Shown: positions 1-7,336 of the stretch, piece by piece
How the letters are laid out: each line of letters begins with the position of its first letter
Position numbering within the stretch: position 1 is the first letter of the stretch
Assembly: GCF_029914245.1 (NCBI RefSeq)
Contig: NZ_JARYZI010000007.1
Span: 124,001 to 188,000, forward strand
Direction: 5' to 3'
DNA: 64,000 bases
DNA from: Fusibacter bizertensis
Lineage (GTDB): Bacteria; Bacillota; Clostridia; Peptostreptococcales; Acidaminobacteraceae
Translations under genes and position numbers: made by a program
The notes under the pieces: model-generated
The model's input: only the letters and a program-made list of their open reading frames with translations
Databases searched by the model: none
Told to the model about the DNA's origin: nothing

Positions 1-2
1 TT

Positions 3-197
3 TTTGATATGGAGCTGTTTCATCTGAGTAAACTTGAGAGCGTTTTTCCCAATGAATCAGAAGGAAATGCATTACTTTTCCTATCGATTATTCAAGGTGC
101 ACTTGAAGTTGAACTACTTTTTTATGAATCAGATGACACGGCAGAAGCTTATATCACAAAAATATGGCGTTCATATCGCGAAAAATTGGGGGAGTAG
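3..197 (+). CDS. C-terminal end of a TetR-like regulator (cut by window edge)
   Basis: The frame is open to the left edge, so the gene starts outside the window and only about 64 codons are visible. The tail reads as amphipathic helices ending in a Trp-Arg-Ser-Tyr-Arg run, as in the C-terminal ligand/dimer domain of many TetR repressors. The DNA-binding part is missing, so the family call is inference from helix pattern and context. The stop lies three bases before the next gene, whose ribosome binding site is inside this gene, so the two are probably co-transcribed and the regulator may control its neighbour. Confidence 0.45.
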   Translation, partial: FDMELFHLSKLESVFPNESEGNALLFLSIIQGALEVELLFYESDDTAEAYITKIWRSYREKLGE

Positions 198-200
198 TGT

Positions 201-1118
201 ATGTTTTTATTTGAGTCTATACCTTGGTATGCGGCTTTAATGGGGGTAACTGTTTTATTTGGATTAATATTTGTTAATGAAATAACGAGGAGAAGTAAGA
301 AATTATCATTGTTTTTTTATGTTGCAGTACCAATAATTATGACTTTTACAGTTTGGATGAAAACTTCTGGACCTGGAACACCTATGGGGTATTGGTTTCC
401 ATGGGTTAAAACTTATTCAGCTTTAGCAGGTGTACTTGGTTTTATGGCTCTGAGATATATCAAGGGATTAGATAAAAATAAATGGATGCTTATGTTTCCA
501 CCTTTTATTCTAGCTTTTAACATCGCCGAAGCAGTATATAGAGACTTCCAATGTTTTGGTTACAATGGTTTAGTGGATGGGATCTTTATCAATGGCGGCG
601 CTTGGAACATCATGAATGGAATTGCTGGAATTTTAAATATTATCACACTATCTGGGTGGGTAGGAATATTTATTAGCAGAGATAAGAGTAAAGATATGGT
701 TTGGCCAGACCAGTTATGGTTCTGGATCATCGCATATGATTTATGGAATTTTGCTTATGTTTATAACTGTATCCCAGATCACTCTTTCTATTCGGGATTA
801 ATTTTACTTTTGTCGTGTACAATACCTGCTTTTTTTATCAAAAAAGGTGTTTGGTTACAGCATAGAGCACAAACTTTGGCACTTTGGGCGATGTTCTCAT
901 TAACGTTCCCATATTTCGCTGACACGTCCAAATTTGCTGTACAATCATCACATAACGAAACGGCTTTACTTGTTATTAGTGGACTTGCACTTGCTTCAAA
1001 TCTTGCTGTGTTTATATACCACTTTGGTAGAATTGTTAAAACTAAGAAAAGTCCAATTAAAGGTGAGATTTATCAAGATTTAAATGGGTATCAAGAAGTT
1101 GTCAAAGCAAATAAATAA
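201..1118 (+). CDS. DUF5692-type polytopic membrane protein
   Basis: This 305-residue protein is almost entirely hydrophobic, with roughly eight predicted membrane segments from residue 8 onward and a short charged C-terminal tail. It resembles the uncharacterised DUF5692 family of Clostridia, recognised by the N-terminal start with paired aromatic residues and the conserved Trp/Pro-rich loops such as GYWFPW near residue 72. No catalytic motif is visible and the function is unknown. The ATG is preceded by a GGGGGAG site overlapping the end of the TetR-like gene. A strong terminator follows, so it ends a two-gene unit. Confidence 0.7.
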   Translation: MFLFESIPWYAALMGVTVLFGLIFVNEITRRSKKLSLFFYVAVPIIMTFTVWMKTSGPGTPMGYWFPWVKTYSALAGVLGFMALRYIKGLDKNKWMLMFPPFILAFNIAEAVYRDFQCFGYNGLVDGIFINGGAWNIMNGIAGILNIITLSGWVGIFISRDKSKDMVWPDQLWFWIIAYDLWNFAYVYNCIPDHSFYSGLILLLSCTIPAFFIKKGVWLQHRAQTLALWAMFSLTFPYFADTSKFAVQSSHNETALLVISGLALASNLAVFIYHFGRIVKTKKSPIKGEIYQDLNGYQEVVKANK

Positions 1119-1122
1119 GCTT

Positions 1123-1156
1123 AAAAAAGTTCTGTTGATTGACAGAACTTTTTTTT
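1123..1156 (+). terminator. Intrinsic terminator after the DUF5692 gene
   Basis: A perfect 13-bp stem, AAAAAAGTTCTGT paired with its complement across a six-base loop, runs into eight T residues. Confidence 0.9.
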
Positions 1157-1211
1157 AGTCATAACATAGAGTGTAATAAAATTCATAAATGCAGTTATTA
1201 GGAGGATCAAA

Positions 1212-2639
1212 ATGTCGTGGATTGAAATAATATTATTTTTGGCTTCAATTATTTATTTAATAGCAACCGTTTTTGCGAAGGAACGACAAAATTCTATTGT
1301 AATGTTATTATCATTAGCGGGTTTTGGGTTCTTTGTGGGGCATTTGTTATTTGATGTTCCGAATTGGCAGTTATATCCGTTATATTTTTTTATCGCTATG
1401 AATACTACTGTTACTTTTATTACGTTGCTAATGAAAAAAAATGGTAGAGTACCCAATGACAATAAGAAAAAAATGGTCATAATAGGCACAATAACGATCG
1501 TAATTTCTGGTATTCTCATGGCGATTTTTCCTGTTTATGATATTCCTAAACCAGATGGTGCATTTTCCGTTGGAACAATCACGTTTGAGTTAACAGATCC
1601 CGTTAGAATCGAGAAATATGGAGAGGAAGCAAAAACATCAGATACATTGAGACGTATTCGGGTTCAAGCGTGGTATCCTTCAGATGATGTAAAGGGACAC
1701 AGGCAAGAAGTATGGTTACAAGATGGGGTTTTGTTATCAAGATCACTAGCAAAAGAGATGAAAATGCCTTTTTTTGTACTTGATCATACAAAAGATATAC
1801 TTTCAAATGCTTACATCGAAGCGCCTATTAGTCAGTTTAAAGATAGTTATCCCGTAATTATCCTGTCACATGGATGGACAGGATTTAGAAACCTTCACAA
1901 TGATTTTGCTGAGCTCTTAGCAAGTCATGGATTTATCGTTCTGGGTATCAACCATACTTATGGTGCACAAATGACGGTATTTGCAGATGGTTTTGCAGCA
2001 GAATTAGATCGAGGTGCGCTTCCAAATCGAGATGTAACACCTGATTTTAGCAATTATGCAAACCAACTGGTTTTAACTTATGCTGGTGATGTAAAACTTG
2101 TTTTAGATACTCTGGACGTCTTAAATGATGGACAGTATTCGAATATTCTTAAAAATGCTTTAGATGTTACTGAAGTAGGTCTAATGGGGCACAGTACAGG
2201 CGCAGGTGCAGATGTAGCTGTTGCATTAAGCGATAGCCGTATCAAAGCTTTGTTTTGTATGGACGCATGGGTAGAGCCTTTAGGGGCAGAAGTTTTAAGC
2301 TTGGGGTTATCTGTTCCGTCTGTATTTCTGAGAAGTGAGCAATGGAAGGGTGGCATCAACGATGACTATTTAATGCCACTTGTAAAAGCAAGCAATGATG
2401 CACGTTTGTTTCAAATCAATGGAACGACGCATCTTGACTTCACCATGTCAACGATGTTTTCTAGCTTAACTGGAATAGTTGGATTTACGGGTAAACTAGA
2501 CAGAGAAATATCTGCCAATATACAGCATGATTTTGTATTAGATTTTTTTAAAGATACATTAGAACACGCCGCGACTGATCCGCTTTCCAAATTACTAGAA
2601 CGTTACACAGACGTATGGGAAGATAAAACAAAAAACTAA
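1212..2639 (+). CDS. Membrane-anchored alpha/beta hydrolase of PAF-acetylhydrolase type
   Basis: The first ~115 residues form four hydrophobic segments; the rest is a soluble lipase/esterase domain. The catalytic Ser is in GHSTG (about Ser328), the oxyanion-hole region reads LSHGWTG (about 217-223), the acid is probably Asp351 in CMDAW, and the His is in GTTHLDF (about 407). The MDAW-x-x-PLG and GTTH-x-x-F patterns are characteristic of plasma PAF acetylhydrolase relatives (PF03403), which cleave short or oxidised acyl chains from phospholipids. Substrate here is unknown. The ATG follows GGAGG by six bases. The gene stands alone between two terminators. Confidence 0.75.
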   Translation: MSWIEIILFLASIIYLIATVFAKERQNSIVMLLSLAGFGFFVGHLLFDVPNWQLYPLYFFIAMNTTVTFITLLMKKNGRVPNDNKKKMVIIGTITIVISGILMAIFPVYDIPKPDGAFSVGTITFELTDPVRIEKYGEEAKTSDTLRRIRVQAWYPSDDVKGHRQEVWLQDGVLLSRSLAKEMKMPFFVLDHTKDILSNAYIEAPISQFKDSYPVIILSHGWTGFRNLHNDFAELLASHGFIVLGINHTYGAQMTVFADGFAAELDRGALPNRDVTPDFSNYANQLVLTYAGDVKLVLDTLDVLNDGQYSNILKNALDVTEVGLMGHSTGAGADVAVALSDSRIKALFCMDAWVEPLGAEVLSLGLSVPSVFLRSEQWKGGINDDYLMPLVKASNDARLFQINGTTHLDFTMSTMFSSLTGIVGFTGKLDREISANIQHDFVLDFFKDTLEHAATDPLSKLLERYTDVWEDKTKN

Positions 2640-2661
2640 ACATTACTAAGAAGAAACATGA

Positions 2662-2705
2662 GAAATGCTCCCAAAAAGTTAACTTGGGAGCATTTCTTTC
2701 GTTTC
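2662..2705 (+). terminator. Terminator between convergent genes
   Basis: GAAATGCTCCCAA and its perfect complement (2684-2696) form a 13-bp stem with a nine-base loop, then a T-rich run. It lies between the convergent hydrolase and aminopeptidase genes and may serve both strands. Confidence 0.85.
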
Positions 2706-3700
2706 TATAATATTTCGAAATCAGTTGAAACAAAGTCCACATGAACAGGTGAGTCATTTTGGCCACCAAACAAGTTGTTCATACCAACTGCGATGTGACA
2801 AGTGCCTAACAATTTTTCATCAAAAAGCGTACAACCAGTGATCCCTTTTGATAGTTTATAACCGGGATTAAGTCCGATTCCAAATTCAGCAATGCGCATC
2901 GCGTCACCGGGAGCTTGTTTTAAATCTTCGAGAATCGTTTTTTCAGAGCAGTTTATCAAAATTCCTTCTTTAAACTCAAGGAGTACAGATTTGAAAAATT
3001 CGCCTTCCCAGTGTATGAGATCTGTTAAGAATTGACCACTTGCACTACTTTCAAGTGGTGCAATATAGATTTCACCTGCTGGAAAATCACCATTGCCCGC
3101 ATCAATATGCCATTCTCTTCCACTGAGGTTGAACTCAAGTACATATCGATCACCAGTCTGTAACTTGATGTGATTATAAGGTTTAAATACTTCGATTTTT
3201 TCCTTGCAACTTTGCTCTAATGCAATGTAATCAATATCAACGAGCGTTTTCCATATCAACTCATAGCTTTCATAGGATAAACCAGCCTCGGTAGCATTTG
3301 CAGGTGAAGGTAATCTAAGTTGTATAAAAGACCTATTGTTGCTTGTCGCATGTGCAAAAATGCCTCTTATAAAGGTTACGAAATTAGCTCTAGCTTCGCC
3401 ACTAAGCTGTGTAACCAAGCTAGTAGGGGCATATCTACATAAATCAACTACAGTCATGGCTTTATCGATGTCAAAATCACCATAAATTTCTTCTATTGAG
3501 AGTTGATTTGACTTTGCAGCCGAGAAGATAAAGCTATCACTAAGGTAAACACAGTGAACTTGATCATATAACATATTCATTTCTTCTGAAAAACTTTCAA
3601 ATAATTGTTTATCTTCTTCTAACCCCCAAAAGTGAACTAATATTGAACCAGTTGGATTAATTGATATATTTTGAGCGACAGTTTTTATTGCGTTTAACAT
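2705..3700 (-). CDS. M29-family (AmpS/aminopeptidase T-like) metallo-aminopeptidase
   Basis: This 331-residue protein matches the M29 leucyl aminopeptidase family (COG2309), cytosolic enzymes that remove N-terminal residues using two metal ions. Metal-ligand motifs are in place: Glu in GEIY, Glu in AEFGIG, His in GTCHIA, and the terminal PVHVDF supplying His and Asp. It is shorter than the typical ~400 residues, mainly in the N-terminal domain. The Tyr usually found after the HIA-x-G motif is not obvious (MNNLFGG instead). An AGGAGG site precedes the ATG. It is a single-gene unit on this strand. Confidence 0.8.
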   Translation of the reverse strand: MLNAIKTVAQNISINPTGSILVHFWGLEEDKQLFESFSEEMNMLYDQVHCVYLSDSFIFSAAKSNQLSIEEIYGDFDIDKAMTVVDLCRYAPTSLVTQLSGEARANFVTFIRGIFAHATSNNRSFIQLRLPSPANATEAGLSYESYELIWKTLVDIDYIALEQSCKEKIEVFKPYNHIKLQTGDRYVLEFNLSGREWHIDAGNGDFPAGEIYIAPLESSASGQFLTDLIHWEGEFFKSVLLEFKEGILINCSEKTILEDLKQAPGDAMRIAEFGIGLNPGYKLSKGITGCTLFDEKLLGTCHIAVGMNNLFGGQNDSPVHVDFVSTDFEIL

Positions 3701-3842
3701 AAGTTCCTCCTAAAATAACATTTGTTTTTATATCCGTCTAATTAAAATATACAGGTTTGTTTTTATAATGTCAACATTTAATTTGATGTTTATAAAATTG
3801 AATTTTCGTGTAATCCTTTATAATCAATATTGATAAGGCAAA

Positions 3843-3877
3843 AAAAGCCTCTCTAATCAAGAATTAGAGAGGCTTTT
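3843..3877 (-). terminator. Terminator of the small P-loop gene
   Basis: AAAAGCCTCTCTAAT pairs with its perfect complement across a five-base loop; read on the minus strand the stem is followed by a T run, placing it just downstream of the 3936-4346 gene. Confidence 0.85.
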
Positions 3878-3935
3878 CATACATTAATCAATGATAAAAA
3901 GTAAATTGTTTTTTAAGAGAATATTGTAATATTAG

Positions 3936-4346
3936 TTACGCTGTAAGATAAGGTTTGAAACAATCTGGAATATCTTCGTTAATACTAATGCTAACTTCAA
4001 CTTGAATTTTATGTTGATCAGTCATCATTTTAACTTTATCTAGCCATTTACAAAGTTCTTTTGGTGTTGTAATAAACAAGTTAAAGACGCCATCTAAGTA
4101 GATTTTTTCGATGTCGTAGTTGTTGCTAATCATGCCATGTAAGAAAGCTATTAACTCATCAGAAGAACTGATCGGAAATTCTGAAATATTGATGTATCTA
4201 ATATCGTGGTGAATTTCGATAATGCTTTCATTCGATTCTCCAATAAAGATGATATTGCCTTTAGAAGTACTCAGTGCAGCGTTTGCTTTTGCTATCATTT
4301 CTTTAGTTTTACCTTCACCTGGTTTACCAATAAGTAATTTGATCAT
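3936..4346 (-). CDS. Small P-loop ATP-binding protein, function unknown
   Basis: This 136-residue protein opens with a clear Walker A motif, GKPGEGKT, at residues 7-14. A hydrophobic strand ending in Asp (KIYLDGVF, near residue 85) could be Walker B. No DNA-binding, helicase or kinase domain follows, so it is a minimal ASCE-like nucleotide-binding unit. Homologues in Clostridia are sometimes labelled PilT-like, but I see no secretion-ATPase features. It is monocistronic with its own terminator. I cannot assign a role. Confidence 0.65.
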   Translation of the reverse strand: MIKLLIGKPGEGKTKEMIAKANAALSTSKGNIIFIGESNESIIEIHHDIRYINISEFPISSSDELIAFLHGMISNNYDIEKIYLDGVFNLFITTPKELCKWLDKVKMMTDQHKIQVEVSISINEDIPDCFKPYLTA

Positions 4347-4435
4347 AAAGTGCCCCCTGTAGTTTGATTTATGGATGAATCTAATTATATTTTACCCCTT
4401 CTATCAGATTTATACCAGAAATAATACAAAACTAT

Positions 4436-4465
4436 TTGACCGTTCCAGTTATATTTTAATATAAT
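4436..4465 (+). promoter_or_regulatory. Promoter of the first TetR gene
   Basis: TTGACC (4436-4441), 18-bp spacer, TATAAT (4460-4465). The -35 hexamer equals the half-site TTGACC of the palindromes upstream of the MMPL gene, which hints at autoregulation. Confidence 0.7.
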
Positions 4466-4478
4466 AACAAAAGAGGGG

Positions 4479-4504
4479 ATATCACTTAAAAATTTTAGTG
4501 ATAT
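4479..4504 (+). promoter_or_regulatory. Inverted repeat in the TetR 5' leader
   Basis: ATATCACT and AGTGATAT are perfect 8-base arms around an A/T-rich ten-base centre that is itself nearly palindromic. It lies just past the predicted transcription start, so it may be an operator or an mRNA hairpin. Confidence 0.5.
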
Positions 4505-4526
4505 ATTCACTAGAGAGAGGTCTACT

Positions 4527-5138
4527 GTGAAGAGTAAATGGGATGAAAATAAAGAACAGAAAGAAGAAAGTTTATTTGATACTGCCTATCGCCTTTTTGT
4601 TGAAAAGGGATTTCAACAAACGACGATCAGTGATATCGTCAACAAAGCCGGAGTTGCAAAGGGAACGTTTTATCTCTATTTTAAAGATAAACATGATATT
4701 AGAGACCGAATTATCATTCGAAAGACTTATAAACTAATTGAAGAATCCATAGCAAAAGATGAAATTCAAGATTTGCCTAATTTTGAAGATCGCTTATTAT
4801 TTATTGTTGATTTTATTATAGACTACTTAGATGATAATAAAGCGTTTTTAAGCTTTATGCACCGAGATTTAATCTTTGGAATATACAAGGGAACTTTTTC
4901 AAAGACTATTCCAAGTACTAACAGTCAAACAATTATGGATTTGTTTGTCGAGGGGATAAAACATAGTGACTATGTGATGGAAAGACCTGATTATGTTTTT
5001 TGTTTGATTTTAGAATTGGTGAGCACAGTGGCTTATAGCTCTATTGTACTAGGTGAACCTGCGTCAATTGATGTGATGAAACCATATCTTCATCAAAGTA
5101 TCCTTGGAATCTTGAATATGTATAAAACGAAATGTTAA
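4527..5138 (+). CDS. TetR-family repressor of the MMPL exporter
   Basis: The N-terminal ~60 residues form the classic TetR helix-turn-helix (TTISDIVNKAGVAKGTFYLYFKDK pattern, split here as TTISDIV, AGVAKGTFY and YFKDK). The remaining ~140 residues are a helical ligand-binding and dimerisation domain with no specific family signature that I recognise. Start is GTG, six bases after GAGAGAGG. It directly precedes an MMPL exporter gene whose promoter carries two 15-bp palindromes, so it is probably the local repressor responding to a hydrophobic or toxic effector. A weak terminator separates the genes. Confidence 0.85.
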   Translation: MKSKWDENKEQKEESLFDTAYRLFVEKGFQQTTISDIVNKAGVAKGTFYLYFKDKHDIRDRIIIRKTYKLIEESIAKDEIQDLPNFEDRLLFIVDFIIDYLDDNKAFLSFMHRDLIFGIYKGTFSKTIPSTNSQTIMDLFVEGIKHSDYVMERPDYVFCLILELVSTVAYSSIVLGEPASIDVMKPYLHQSILGILNMYKTKC

Positions 5139-5146
5139 GTTTATGA

Positions 5147-5184
5147 AATATCGCTATGATCGTTGATTTTGCGGTATTTTTTTT
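5147..5184 (+). terminator. Weak terminator after the TetR gene
   Basis: AAATATCGC and GCGGTATTT form a nine-base stem with one mismatch or wobble and a 15-base loop, followed by a T-rich tract. Confidence 0.5.
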
Positions 5185-5196
5185 ATTTAAAAATAA

Positions 5197-5225
5197 TTGA
5201 CCAATGGTCAAAAAAGGAGTACAAT
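5197..5225 (+). promoter_or_regulatory. MMPL promoter with -35 buried in operator 1
   Basis: TTGACC (5197-5202), 17-bp spacer, TACAAT (5220-5225). The -35 is the left arm of the perfect palindrome TTGACCAATGGTCAA (5197-5211), so a bound repressor would occlude polymerase. Confidence 0.75.
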
Positions 5226-5235
5226 CGTTTAGGAA

Positions 5236-5250
5236 TTGACTTTTGGTCAT
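5236..5250 (+). promoter_or_regulatory. Operator 2 of the MMPL operon
   Basis: TTGACTTTTGGTCAT repeats the TTGACY-N3-GGTCAW architecture of operator 1, 39 bp downstream and just after the predicted transcription start. Confidence 0.65.
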
Positions 5251-5272
5251 AAAATTATAAAGGAGTGATTAT

Positions 5273-7336
5273 TTGGAAAAGTTTGGTATGTTTGTAGGTC
5301 AAAAAAGAAAATTAATTGTATTTATCGCAATTTTGTTGATGATCCCATCGGTAATTGGCATCATGCTAGTACCGATCAATTACGACATTTTAGCGTATTT
5401 GCCTTCAGATGTTGAATCAGTTAAAGGGCAGAATATTTTGTCTCACACTTTTGAATCATCGAATCAGGGGTATTTGGTCTTTGAAAATACGCCAGAGTAT
5501 ATTATAGATGATAAAATCTCTAAGATTAAAGAAGTTGAAGGTGTACAAAAAGTATTATGGATTAGAGATGCCTTAAATATGGGCGTTCCTAAAGAGATGC
5601 TTCCAGAAGAACTTTCTGAAATCGTCTATCGAGATGATTGTGTGCTTGTTCTTATAAATTTTGAAGGAAATGCAACGGATGAATCCACACAAATGGCCAT
5701 TGCTGATATAAGAGATATTAGCGGTGACAATAGCTATTTAAGTGGAATGGGCGCACTCATTAAAGATACCATTGATATTTCCAATACTGAGAAGATTGTC
5801 TATATGGTTTTGGCTGTGATTCTTACCATTATCGTACTTGCACTTACACTTAAATCAACGATTATTCCACTGCTTTTTTTAATCAGTATTGGATTTTCAA
5901 TAGCAGTAAATTTAGGCACTAATGTACTACTGAAAGATGTATCCTATGTAACAGAGGCAATTGCTGCAGTACTACAACTCGGGGTGACGATGGATTTCTC
6001 AATTTTTCTTTATCATCGATATGAAGAAGAACGTGAACGCTACTCAGATCATATTGAAGCGATGGGAGTTGCTGTAAACAAAACTGCAGTTTCAATTTCC
6101 GGAGCTGCACTTACTACTATTGCGGGGTTTTTGGCACTATGTGCAATGAAACTTACCATTGGGAGCAATATAGGCATCGTCATGGCGAAGGGCGTCTTAA
6201 TTGGTGTTATAAGTACACTTACCTTAACACCTGCGCTAATCCTTATTTTTGATAAGGCAATACATCGTTTTCAACATCCAGTTTTGATGCCAAGTTTTGA
6301 TAAGCTTTCAAGATTTGTTGTGAAAAGGCATGTATTGATACTCATCTTAGGTTGTATGCTTTTGATTCCGGCTATTTATGGCGCTTCAAATACCAATGTG
6401 TACTATAAACTCGATGAGTCTTTACCTCAAGATTTACAGTCAATTGTATCGTTAAATAAAATGAAAACCACTTATGATATGGCAACGACACATATGATTT
6501 TAATCAAAGATGAATTACCCGATTACCAAATTAATGAAATGGTAAATCAAATTGAAGCTTTGGATGGTGTATCTAAAGTTATCGCATATAACAAACTAAT
6601 AGGGCCTATGATACCTGTTGAGATGATTCCCGAAGAACTTTCTAAGGTTTTTTATCAAGGTGGTTATGAACAGATCATAGTCAATTCCTCTATGGCGGTA
6701 GCAAGTGATGAAACAAGTAAACAACTTGAAGAAATAAGGGCTATTATTAGGACCTATGATGAAGAAGCTTTAATTACCGGTGAAGGAGCACTTTCTCAAG
6801 ATCTGATAGAGATTTCTGCAATCGACTTTAAGAATGTAAACATACTATCGATCTTAGCGGTCTTTATCATTATTATGATTTCATTTAGATCGCTCAGTAT
6901 TCCAGTTTTATTAATAGCTGTTATAGAGCTTGCAGTATCTATCAATATGGGAATTCCATATTATACAGGTGCAACAATTCCATTTATTGCAACCATAGTT
7001 ATTGGTACTATTCAGCTAGGTTCAACAGTTGATTATGCAATTTTGCTCACAACGCGTTTTAAAGAAGAACTTGGAGAACAGAAAAATAAGGTCGATGCGA
7101 TGACCGTTGCATTAAAAAGCGCTTCAAAATCAATAATGACCAGTGGATTAACTTTCTTTGTAACGACGATATCGGTAGCAGCGATCTCTAAGATTGATTT
7201 AATTTCAAGTTTGTCAGGGATGATTGGAAGAGGTGCACTGATAAGTATGATCACGATTATGCTGATACTACCATCGGTTTTATTGATATTTGAGGGCTTA
7301 ATACAAAAGACAACGATGAAATGGAGAAGAATATGA
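5273..7336 (+). CDS. MMPL/RND-family (HAE3-like) exporter
   Basis: A 687-residue transporter with two homologous halves, each with one N-terminal membrane helix, an extracytoplasmic domain and a bundle of about five helices. The duplicated TM4 signatures GVTMDFSIFLYHR and GSTVDYAILLTTR contain the Asp expected to relay protons. RND/MMPL proteins export lipids or hydrophobic compounds using proton motive force. Translation starts at TTG after AAGGAGTG. The stop overlaps the start of the next gene by four bases (ATGA), so the two proteins are translationally coupled. The substrate is not deducible. Confidence 0.85.
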   Translation: MEKFGMFVGQKRKLIVFIAILLMIPSVIGIMLVPINYDILAYLPSDVESVKGQNILSHTFESSNQGYLVFENTPEYIIDDKISKIKEVEGVQKVLWIRDALNMGVPKEMLPEELSEIVYRDDCVLVLINFEGNATDESTQMAIADIRDISGDNSYLSGMGALIKDTIDISNTEKIVYMVLAVILTIIVLALTLKSTIIPLLFLISIGFSIAVNLGTNVLLKDVSYVTEAIAAVLQLGVTMDFSIFLYHRYEEERERYSDHIEAMGVAVNKTAVSISGAALTTIAGFLALCAMKLTIGSNIGIVMAKGVLIGVISTLTLTPALILIFDKAIHRFQHPVLMPSFDKLSRFVVKRHVLILILGCMLLIPAIYGASNTNVYYKLDESLPQDLQSIVSLNKMKTTYDMATTHMILIKDELPDYQINEMVNQIEALDGVSKVIAYNKLIGPMIPVEMIPEELSKVFYQGGYEQIIVNSSMAVASDETSKQLEEIRAIIRTYDEEALITGEGALSQDLIEISAIDFKNVNILSILAVFIIIMISFRSLSIPVLLIAVIELAVSINMGIPYYTGATIPFIATIVIGTIQLGSTVDYAILLTTRFKEELGEQKNKVDAMTVALKSASKSIMTSGLTFFVTTISVAAISKIDLISSLSGMIGRGALISMITIMLILPSVLLIFEGLIQKTTMKWRRI

